Source: Candidatus Aminicenantes bacterium UBA6072 (GTDB taxonomy: Bacteria > Acidobacteriota > Aminicenantia > UBA2199). Taken from it: a stretch of DNA of 64,000 nt. The translations under genes were made by a program, and so were the position numbers. Location: assembly GCA_002436105.1 (NCBI GenBank), contig DIXU01000008.1, positions 62,001 through 126,000 of the forward strand, given 5' to 3'. Positions 8,236 to 14,841 of this stretch are shown one piece after another. Every line of letters begins with the position of its first letter. Within the stretch, counting starts at the first letter, position 1. The notes below the pieces were generated by a model, which worked only from the letters and a program-made list of their open reading frames with translations, searched no databases and was not told the origin of the DNA.

Positions 8236-8901
8236 TTGGCTCTAAGTACAGGAATCCTATCTCTTGGCACAAGGAAGGATGCAACGACCTGGGAACAAGG
8301 ATGTAAGGGATTAGGCATCCAAACTCCACTTTTGATAAAAAAGGGATCTCCCACAATGAGTGAACTGCGGGGGTTCTTCAAGTCAAAACCTAATTGGATA
8401 TTCTTGGCTGGCCATTTCGGGAGATTAGAACTTTCGAATGAAGACGGATCCGTAAAAATCACCTTCGCCACCAACGGAGTTACGCTCGAGTTGGGGGACG
8501 AAATAGCCCTGCTGAAGAAAGGATCAGAGGATTTCTCCCTTGATGCGAATTGCATCGTCGCCTTATGGGGCGGTTGCAGTATATGTTCGAGTGAAATAAC
8601 AATTCGAACTATGCGTACCCTTTTTGGGCCACATGTTCTCTTGGGATTTAATGGTTTAACAGGATGGAAAATGGTAGATGCCATGTTGGGTGGGGGTTTT
8701 ATAGGAGCTGGAAAACATTATTTCAATCGCGTGCGTGGTAAGGAGATCAACGCAGCTGGCGTGCGCGATGCATGGATGGAAACTGCTAAGTTTGGCTTTG
8801 GGGGGACTAAAATCGAATCGAAATTCCGTGCCATCGATCCTGACGGGCGGGAATGGAAACTTCAAGGGGGCAGTATCAAACCTGGTAGGAGTTTCATATG
8901 A
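8236..8901 (+). CDS. Putative caspase-fold (His-Cys dyad) protein, start uncertain
   Basis: The 221 residues from TTG 8236 show the pattern of clan CD peptidases: a hydrophobic strand ending in histidine (NWIFLAGHFG, H60) and a second strand ending in cysteine (IVALWGGCSIC, C114). After them come GFNGLTGWKMVDAMLG and an alpha-helical tail. The assignment is by motif only; the family is not named. The frame is open upstream to 8200 and encodes a likely membrane helix (KIIWITALALSTGILSLG), but without an ATG. An ATG at 8192 is one base out of frame, and one extra A in the AAA run at 8198-8200 would join them. So the gene may be frameshifted, or start at a non-canonical codon. It follows the DUF2589 operon on the same strand. 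Confidence 0.55.
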   Translation: MALSTGILSLGTRKDATTWEQGCKGLGIQTPLLIKKGSPTMSELRGFFKSKPNWIFLAGHFGRLELSNEDGSVKITFATNGVTLELGDEIALLKKGSEDFSLDANCIVALWGGCSICSSEITIRTMRTLFGPHVLLGFNGLTGWKMVDAMLGGGFIGAGKHYFNRVRGKEINAAGVRDAWMETAKFGFGGTKIESKFRAIDPDGREWKLQGGSIKPGRSFI

Positions 8902-8963
8902 ATATAAACTTCATGTGTTGGTCTTTTAAGAACCTTCAAGTCCATATTGGGGAGAAAGACTAG
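8898..8963 (+). CDS. 21-residue ORF coupled to the caspase-like gene
   Basis: The ATG overlaps the stop of the preceding gene (ATGA) and the frame runs 21 codons to TAG, with one Cys and three aromatic residues. It has no ribosome site of its own beyond coupling. It could be a real coupled peptide or chance; it is listed because it is contiguous with the next small frame and with the gene at 9027 in the same phase. Confidence 0.2.
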   Translation: MNINFMCWSFKNLQVHIGEKD

Positions 8964-9026
8964 GTGATTCAACTTTTAAAAGTGATGATTATTGCATTTT
9001 TTCTTAAATTCCTTGGAGTAAATTGA
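8964..9026 (+). CDS. 20-residue hydrophobic ORF before the second caspase-like gene
   Basis: GTG start directly after the TAG at 8961, with GGGGAG 9 bases upstream. The peptide (IQLLKVMIIAFFLKFLGVN after the start) is one hydrophobic helix with two lysines, like small membrane-active peptides. It ends TGA immediately before the ATG of the gene at 9027 and in the same phase. It could alternatively be the disrupted N-terminal membrane anchor of that gene. Confidence 0.35.
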   Translation: MIQLLKVMIIAFFLKFLGVN

Positions 9027-9629
9027 ATGTCTCAATATCGGAATATTTGGGTTTTGTGTGGCGACTTAACTATCGATGAAGAACGCGGCCTCATCAGAAA
9101 CGCGAAGGAAGACTACAGTTTATTACTTGAATCTTACAAACAATATTCGGGATCGCTTGATTCAAAATACTTCAATCTCGCATTAAAAAAAGAAGAAACC
9201 TCAAAAAAAGCACTCCTATATTTAGTGAAAGATCCTGAAACAGCTGCTATCGCTTGGCACTCCCATGCTGATTCTAACGGTGCGATTTATGCAGCTGGGC
9301 GGGCATCAATTACTCCCCAGGACATCACGAAGTCCGGAGTAAGTCCGAACTTGGCCTTTGTAGCTTTACTTGGATGTCGAGTGGGCCACTTCAAGAAAGA
9401 ATGGAGCACTGCATTCAAACTCAATCGTTTTGGTGACGGCTTACTCCGCTTGGCTGCTTCCAGTGAGACCGTATCCTTATACGAGGAGGAGAATCCTATC
9501 CCAGGCCGTAGTCCGATCTGGAGTTGGCCCAGGAAATTCGTCGAAAACGGAGCTACGCAGCATGAGCTTGCTCATACCTATCACTTCCCGGACTGGATTG
9601 AGATGTTACCCCCGGTTCCACAGACTTAG
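9027..9629 (+). CDS. Second putative caspase-fold (His-Cys dyad) protein
   Basis: 200 residues starting at ATG 9027, with GGAG 8 bases upstream. Motifs consistent with a caspase/CHAT-type dyad are AIAWHSHADSNGAIY (H78/H80) and, after SITPQDI, the strand and cysteine FVALLGCRVG (C117). These are followed by a GDGLLRLA helix where such folds carry an active-site-proximal helix. Sequence similarity to the protein at 8236 is low, so the two are distant relatives at best. No signal peptide. Tandem placement after the DUF2589 operon suggests a joint function, perhaps a protease effector pair; that is inference. Stop at 9627-9629. Confidence 0.55.
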   Translation: MSQYRNIWVLCGDLTIDEERGLIRNAKEDYSLLLESYKQYSGSLDSKYFNLALKKEETSKKALLYLVKDPETAAIAWHSHADSNGAIYAAGRASITPQDITKSGVSPNLAFVALLGCRVGHFKKEWSTAFKLNRFGDGLLRLAASSETVSLYEEENPIPGRSPIWSWPRKFVENGATQHELAHTYHFPDWIEMLPPVPQT

Positions 9630-9761
9630 TCCGCTCAGTTGGCATATGGTTCTTTACATTTTTTGGAGAATTAGAACATGCAATTCTGTGCTGGTGAAGA
9701 ATAAGACTTAATCTCATATTTTGGCCAATCCTATATACCCAAGCCAGAATGGATTCTGTCG

Positions 9762-9953
9762 GAGAGCATTGGGGGCAGGTCTCAAAATTGAAAATAACTC
9801 AATCACCATCATGCTTTCCTGAGCCGGGCTTCACGGCTCCCTGGATGGCTGGCAGCCCAACAAATAGCGCTTCCATATCCAGTCCGCAACTGCCGTGACA
9901 TGAGAGGATTCTATCCATGCCCCAGCAGATTGTCAATTTTCATTTTTGAGACT
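9762..9953. repeat. 192-bp MITE-like repeat, copy 2
   Basis: Direct repeat of 5375-5566 with one visible mismatch. Its right end reads GAGACTCTGCCCC (to 9960) where copy 1 reads GAGACTTGACCCC, so the termini differ while the body is conserved. Both copies also share the bases GAGAGCATTG outside the left inverted repeat; in copy 1 these bases read as integrase codons. The two copies bracket about 4.2 kb of cargo. The remainder of 9630-10046 holds no gene. Confidence 0.75.
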
Positions 9954-10046
9954 CTGCCCCGAAGGCCAACTAAATATGATTTCTGGAATCTGGAGATCTG
10001 ATCCCACAGGTCCCTCATGGCCCCTGAGCATGCGTTTCCCCAACAG

Positions 10047-10619
10047 TCACATGGGTTTTAGATTTTTGTTCAGTCTGTCGACAATTTTTTCGAAATCGCG
10101 TTGCCGGGCTTCCTCTGTCTTGAATGAAAGGTATCGTCTCGTGTACGTGGTCCGAACGGACAATGGCATGGCCTTGAAATTCTCATAAGCCGGCGCGATG
10201 CCGACCAACCGTTCCGCGAACGCTTCTACCTGCTCCGCAGTGATCGATCCGCCCTTCGGAGCTTCCCACATGCCATTTCGTTTTGCGTCTTCAACCGCTT
10301 TTTCGCCCAATTCGGTCATTAAGCCTTTTTCGCGCAGCCTTTCCACCGTTTTCTTGTTTTTTTCAGACCAGGGACTCCTGGGGCGCCGCCGGCAAAAGTA
10401 CTTTTTATATTTTGTGCGGTCGATGCTCTTCATCTGACCGTCTATCCACCCGAAGCAAAGGGCTTCCTCCAACGCGTCGTTTGCAGAGACGGTAATCAAG
10501 GCTTGTGTCTTGCCGAATACTAGCCAAACGCCGTTCCGCGTCTCCGCGCTTTTTTTCAGCCATGCGCGAAAATCGCCGCGCGAAACAAACAGCAATTCAG
10601 TGACATCCATTTTCATCAT
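10047..10619 (-). CDS. YdeI/OmpD-associated family protein
   Basis: 190 residues with the YdeI-type hallmarks: FRAWLKKSAETRNGVWLVF near the N-terminus, then LEEALCFGWIDGQMKSID (the conserved CFGWIDG block), RSPWSEKN, and a C-terminal DUF1801-like helix region ending EKIVDRLNK. Members are known as bacteriocin-protection or OmpD-associated proteins, but the biochemical role is not settled. AGGAG lies about 8 bases upstream of the first ATG; two further ATGs follow within four codons. Probably cytosolic. It sits inside the tRNA-bounded region, so it may be transferred cargo. Confidence 0.85.
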   Translation of the reverse strand: MMKMDVTELLFVSRGDFRAWLKKSAETRNGVWLVFGKTQALITVSANDALEEALCFGWIDGQMKSIDRTKYKKYFCRRRPRSPWSEKNKKTVERLREKGLMTELGEKAVEDAKRNGMWEAPKGGSITAEQVEAFAERLVGIAPAYENFKAMPLSVRTTYTRRYLSFKTEEARQRDFEKIVDRLNKNLKPM

Positions 10620-10661
10620 GACAACTCCTGTGCACGGGGCGAGAGAAAGCGGTGATGTCGC

Positions 10662-11639
10662 CTACACGCCGCCGTCGGGGCGTTCTCCGCCGATAATCGA
10701 CCAATGGGTGTGGACGATGCGCCATTGCCCTTCCCGGCGCTGATAGACCTCGGTGCAGTTCCAGGCAGAGCGTGCCGTGACGGTGCCGTCGGCGTCCAGC
10801 CCGGCCCAGAGGTAACGGTAGGTAAGCAGGGCCGCATCGCCCACGACATCGACGCGCGGATCGACGTATTCCACCGCGGCGGCGCCCCCGCCCGTCCCGC
10901 GCATGCCGTTGTAGAATTCCGTGAGACTGGCGATTCCCGTGAGCCGTTCCGGAAGGATCGGGTCGAAATAGGTGACCTGGGGCACTGAGAGGGTCAGGAA
11001 ACCTTCGGGGTCGCCCTGGCGCCAGCGGTTCATGGCTGCTTTCTCCAGGGCCAGGATTTCGCTGGCGGCGGCGGAAAGTTGGGTTGCCTTGACCGTGATC
11101 GGGAGCGGCACATTGACCACGGCGGGCTGGCTGTGCCCGATATGGGACCAGTGCGAATGGAGGATCTTCCAGGCGCCGGCCCGGCAGATATAGACTTGGG
11201 TGGTGTTCCAAAAGGAGGCGCGCTTCATCTTCCGGTCAGCGCCGCGGCGCAGCGCGTGGTAGTTGTAGGTGAGAACGGCCAGGTCGCCCAGCAGGGCCAC
11301 GCGCGGGTTCACGAATTCGGAGGCGTCATAACGGACTTTTCCCAGGATCGGAGTCAGGTATTCCCGGTAGGCTTTGGCTCCGATCACCGGGGCGGCGAGG
11401 GCCGGATCGACATAGGTGACATTGTCGGCGCTGATCTCGACCCAGCGCAGCGGATTGCCCTGACGCCATTGTTCCATGGCCTCGTTCTCCAGCCGGAAGA
11501 TCGTATTGGCCGGGGTAGCGGGGCCATTCAGGTTTGGGGTGACAAGCTCCTCGCTAAATGGGGGTCCGCCGCCGACTTCCCTTGCCTGATACAGAACAGA
11601 TGCAGCAAAAACAAGCAGGAAAAGAATGGACTGAGCCAT
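10662..11639 (-). CDS. Exported protein with two SnoaL/NTF2-like domains
   Basis: 325 residues. An N-terminal hydrophobic segment (SILFLLVFAASVLY) acts as signal peptide or anchor. Two homologous NTF2-like (SnoaL/DUF4440) domains follow, at about residues 45-170 and 190-320. Each has an N-terminal helix with WRQGxP, a YVDP/YFDP strand, a VDPRV/VNPRV block and the ending WKILHSHWSHIG or WRIVHTHWSIIG. The duplication within one chain is clear. The fold binds small hydrophobic ligands or catalyses varied reactions; substrate unknown. GGAGGTGAC upstream of the ATG fixes the start at 11639. Confidence 0.8.
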   Translation of the reverse strand: MAQSILFLLVFAASVLYQAREVGGGPPFSEELVTPNLNGPATPANTIFRLENEAMEQWRQGNPLRWVEISADNVTYVDPALAAPVIGAKAYREYLTPILGKVRYDASEFVNPRVALLGDLAVLTYNYHALRRGADRKMKRASFWNTTQVYICRAGAWKILHSHWSHIGHSQPAVVNVPLPITVKATQLSAAASEILALEKAAMNRWRQGDPEGFLTLSVPQVTYFDPILPERLTGIASLTEFYNGMRGTGGGAAAVEYVDPRVDVVGDAALLTYRYLWAGLDADGTVTARSAWNCTEVYQRREGQWRIVHTHWSIIGGERPDGGV

Positions 11640-11790
11640 ATGTCACCTCCGGAATTGCATATTGACGGATAGGAAATTCAAGCATGAGATGGTCTTGCCT
11701 GTCAAGAACGGCAAGCGACGCCGCATAAGGCGGACTTCCTGATCGTTCGCAATCAGATTGAGTGCGCCGGTCTTAAAAGATGGGACCGGA

Positions 11791-12726
11791 TCAAGATGAT
11801 TTCTGAATGGCAAGTTCCAGTTCCTGGATTCTTCGGCTATTGGCAATCTTCTGATAATAATCATCAGTAACAGGAATTTTCCTGTCGCGTATCAGCTTGA
11901 GATTCTCCAGGTTGCGCCTCCATCGCTTCAGCACGGCATCAGGCACTTTGAAGTCATTGCCGGATTCAAACAGGCGTTCCGGCACCTTCGGTTCAACCCC
12001 CAGATCCTTCAATTGTCTCCGAATTTGGGGAATGTGATCGCTTCCAAAGACAAAAACAATCCTCTTTGCCCCTTTTGCAGCCGCCAGGCCATTCTCCACG
12101 ATGCGCCGGTTGCGTTCATGCCAGTTCCCATGGGCCGTTTCAGCGACGGGGTCTGCACCAATGATCTTCTCAAACACTGAATCGATGACCGCAATGTTCG
12201 ACTCGCTATGGATATCATCATATATCGATTGGCTGCCGGATTCCTTCATCCGTGCGAAATAGGTGCCGGCAAATGACGCGACCTGCTCCTTCACGGGCTC
12301 AGGATAGGAACTGTCGGCCTTTGCCTGCGTGGCATAATCCAGCCTCCAGTCGACAGCAACATACCGGTAGTTTGCTAAAGACGCCATTTCCGCAAGAAAG
12401 GCTGCCTCGGGAGGAAAGTATCCCTCCGTTGCCCGGTCAAAGGCTTCGGGTACGATCTCTCCGCAGACCACATCCGGTTTCAAGGCAATGATTTGCGCCA
12501 GGAGATCGTTGATGGAGTAATGGTAGTCGGGATTGAAATGCATCGAGTGGATCGTGCCGATAATGAAAATCTCCTGCCTGTCGGCGGATTCTTTCTGTCT
12601 GGTTTCTTGCGGGAAAATGGCAGCAGCCAACAAGCCAAGAAAACAAAAAATGGCTGTTACGGACATATGCCTTGCGTTTTTTGTCTTTGAAACGAAGCAC
12701 CCATTCATCTCAGTAAATGGGGTCAT
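11791..12726 (-). CDS. TraB/DUF5694-like exported protein
   Basis: 311 residues from the ATG at 12726, which overlaps the stop of the upstream gene (ATGA) and is preceded by AAAGGG. A start at 12666 (MSVTAIFCFLGLLAAA) would give a cleaner signal peptide and is the alternative. The signature FIIGTIHSMHF followed by PDVVCGEIVPEAF places it with the TraB/GumN/ChaN-like superfamily, whose GTxH and E residues bind metal. A second conserved histidine lies in VFVFGSDHIPQI near the end. Its role is unknown; related proteins are erythromycin-esterase-like or metal-dependent hydrolases. Co-transcribed with the unrecognised gene at 12723-13880. Confidence 0.65.
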   Translation of the reverse strand: MTPFTEMNGCFVSKTKNARHMSVTAIFCFLGLLAAAIFPQETRQKESADRQEIFIIGTIHSMHFNPDYHYSINDLLAQIIALKPDVVCGEIVPEAFDRATEGYFPPEAAFLAEMASLANYRYVAVDWRLDYATQAKADSSYPEPVKEQVASFAGTYFARMKESGSQSIYDDIHSESNIAVIDSVFEKIIGADPVAETAHGNWHERNRRIVENGLAAAKGAKRIVFVFGSDHIPQIRRQLKDLGVEPKVPERLFESGNDFKVPDAVLKRWRRNLENLKLIRDRKIPVTDDYYQKIANSRRIQELELAIQKSS

Positions 12727-13880
12727 ACCCTTTCCCAACCCGATCTCATTAGAGGATGATTCATTGCATCCAGTTCAATTTTCGCATTCCAGGCATAGCT
12801 CTTTGGCCACTTTTTAAAAACCTTGACCATCAGGAACAATAATTTGAGGATCCATCTCTTTTCATTCGGCTCCCAGCCTTTGGCCCGGTGGAGTTTCATC
12901 TCAACCTCATTCCCGCTTCTCTTTACAAGAAATTCCCCGCGTATGGCACCCGGGGATTTGTCCGCTGTAATGGCAAAAGCTCCATCCACGATCAGGTGGT
13001 CCCGCAAACATGCAAAATCAGGAATCGGGGGGCAGAAGTCAATGTTCATCCGATGTCTGCTGTTTGCGACGCTCATGCCCTTTATTTCGCAGTGTCCCTG
13101 GTTATTGACAATCTCGTACATTATCCCTTTATCCCCAACCCTGTTATTTGCTCCCGGCTGAAGCGGCATTAACCGACCATGATAGTTTTTATTCCAATCC
13201 ACATTGAATGTATCGGCCGAATACCGGGTGAAGTAGTTTTTTGCGCAGTCAATCGGCAGAGGGAAGGTGTCCGGCTTGTGTTTCACCCCATCGATCTCAA
13301 TCTTAATATCAGCATGCTTCTGCTTTGTGAATGACATCCCGTACAACGAATATACCGGAAAGGACTGCGGATTCCTTGCAACCGTTCCGATGGGTGCGAG
13401 CAGGAAGAAAGGTTTGCCTTTTGTCGTTCTGTTCTCAATTACTTTCACTTTTATTTCACGGGCAAATTTGTCCTTAAAAGCAAAGTATACATCCAGGCGA
13501 CCGGCATTCACTTCGAATCTCGCGCCCTCCAGCGGGCAAGCAGTGAAGCCGGCATCATTCAAAAGACTGGCTTGAGAGGCAAAAGGATATCCTGGCTGAT
13601 GGTACACATCAGCTCCTCCATCATTCCGATAGGCGATGACCAGCAATTTCTTTCTGCCGTTATCATCACGTGCCTGCTGTAATTCAAAGGTATGATAAAA
13701 CTCGTCCGGATCTTTCTCGAAATTGACCAGGATGAGATGCTCCATGTCGTCCACGCTCAGGCTGAAGGGCGAATAAAAACTTCCGTCTGAACTCCGGGAA
13801 TAGATATCCCGCTTCAAGCCATCCCGGTATTTTGCCGGGCGAAAGGCAGTTTTCATTTCAGGTTTTTTACCGCGTTTCAC
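12723..13880 (-). CDS. Unrecognised 385-residue protein
   Basis: GTG start at 13880, with AGG 6 bases upstream; the ATG at 13856 has no ribosome site but is possible. Mostly beta-strand, with no signal peptide or membrane helix. Recognisable points are a YSPFSLSVDDMEHLI segment, APIGTVARNPQSFPVYSLYG in the middle and a basic C-terminus with FLMVKVFKKWPKSYAWN. The overall pattern recalls carotenoid-hydratase or lipocalin-like beta-barrels, but I cannot assign it. Its stop overlaps the next start, so it forms a two-gene unit with the TraB-like gene. Last cargo gene before the right-hand tRNA fragment. Confidence 0.55.
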   Translation of the reverse strand: MKRGKKPEMKTAFRPAKYRDGLKRDIYSRSSDGSFYSPFSLSVDDMEHLILVNFEKDPDEFYHTFELQQARDDNGRKKLLVIAYRNDGGADVYHQPGYPFASQASLLNDAGFTACPLEGARFEVNAGRLDVYFAFKDKFAREIKVKVIENRTTKGKPFFLLAPIGTVARNPQSFPVYSLYGMSFTKQKHADIKIEIDGVKHKPDTFPLPIDCAKNYFTRYSADTFNVDWNKNYHGRLMPLQPGANNRVGDKGIMYEIVNNQGHCEIKGMSVANSRHRMNIDFCPPIPDFACLRDHLIVDGAFAITADKSPGAIRGEFLVKRSGNEVEMKLHRAKGWEPNEKRWILKLLFLMVKVFKKWPKSYAWNAKIELDAMNHPLMRSGWERV

Positions 13881-14103
13881 TTGCCTGGTGATTGTCAGGA
13901 AAACATTCTCTCATCCAGGTAAATGCCGCTCTTTATGATCTCGAGGAACTGGTTCATGAACCTTGCGGCAGAAGCCGCGTCAACCATAGCAAAATTTATA
14001 GGAAATTCGATTTTTCTCATAGTCTGATTCTAAGAATGCATGTTGAAAAAGTCAAGAAAATGCATTACCGCCATTTATCATGAATATCAAAACGAGCTCG
14101 TAT

Positions 14104-14138
14104 CAGCAGGTCCGGGTTCGAATCCCCCCTTCGGCTTT
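14104..14138 (+). repeat. tRNA-Thr 3'-end fragment (right att-like site)
   Basis: The sequence from CAGCAGG onward reproduces the variable loop, T-arm and 3' acceptor strand of tRNA-Thr. The final 25 bases (14114-14138) are identical to 4230-4254. Upstream, GCTCGTATCAG is a degraded match to the anticodon loop. No D-arm or 5' strand is present, so it is not a gene. As a direct repeat of the 4189 remnant it marks the right end of the inserted region; the host beta-barrel gene begins 16 bases later. Confidence 0.75.
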
Positions 14139-14153
14139 TCCCTGGTCGCTACC

Positions 14154-14750
14154 TCAGAGGCGGAACTCCAGGCCGGCCTGCAGCCTCACGTAATCGGCAT
14201 GCCGGGCCTTGCCGTACTTGTACATCACGTGATGGAGAACCGTGCCCAAATTGACCTTGGTCGACGAGCCGGGCGCGAGCCTGAGCTTGACCCCGATCCC
14301 TCCGCAGACCTGGAAGAGGGCGCCGAGGTTCTCGAAGGAACTGCTCAAAAAACCGAGGCCGGCCAAAAAGTAGAATTCGCTCATGGCCGACCTGGCCGCC
14401 GTGAGGACGCCGTTCAGGCTGACGGATACGCCGCCCAGGGAGTCCGTTCCAGACTCGTCGCGGTCGAAATAATGGAAATCCCATTCATTGGAGAAACGCT
14501 GGCATGCGACGTTCAGCTGCAGGCCGAAGTCATCGGAAAAGTCATGCTGACCATACAGGCCCAGGACAAAACCGGGCTGGTAATGGTTGTCCATGTGGCC
14601 GCCCGAAGTCATGTCGATGAACTTGCTCCCGATGCTGAACGACGATCCCAGATAGACGCCGAAAGCCGGTTCCGATTTCGGCGCGGCGCCGACCGTAAGC
14701 ACGCACAGGGCCAGCCCCGCGATGATCAAGGCAACCTTTCGTTTGCGCAT
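14154..14750 (-). CDS. Outer-membrane beta-barrel protein (porin-like)
   Basis: 198 residues. Signal peptide RKRKVALIIAGLALCVLTVGA is followed by alternating hydrophobic strands typical of small 8-stranded barrels: FGVYLGSSFSIGSKF, FVLGLYGQHDFSDDFGLQLNV, FYFLAGLGFLSSSF. It ends VRLQAGLEFRL with strand residues and a C-terminal leucine. GGAGGGATAC precedes the ATG. Located in the outer membrane by inference. Host gene adjoining the island; its 3' end stops 16 bases from the tRNA fragment. Confidence 0.75.
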   Translation of the reverse strand: MRKRKVALIIAGLALCVLTVGAAPKSEPAFGVYLGSSFSIGSKFIDMTSGGHMDNHYQPGFVLGLYGQHDFSDDFGLQLNVACQRFSNEWDFHYFDRDESGTDSLGGVSVSLNGVLTAARSAMSEFYFLAGLGFLSSSFENLGALFQVCGGIGVKLRLAPGSSTKVNLGTVLHHVMYKYGKARHADYVRLQAGLEFRL

Positions 14751-14841
14751 GTATCCCTCCCCGGTCCTTTCCGGACTTCAAGTTCGCATAAATCAAAATC
14801 CCAGGCGATGAACGGACCGCGCCGGCCGCGTTGGAAACGGA

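Noticed and set aside
10597..11211. 204-codon minus-strand ORF overlapping the SnoaL-like gene
   Set aside because: Same strand but different frame, Arg/Pro-rich shadow without motifs.
13892..14083. 63-codon plus-strand ORF before the right tRNA fragment
   Set aside because: No ribosome site, no family resemblance, length expected by chance in AT-rich DNA.
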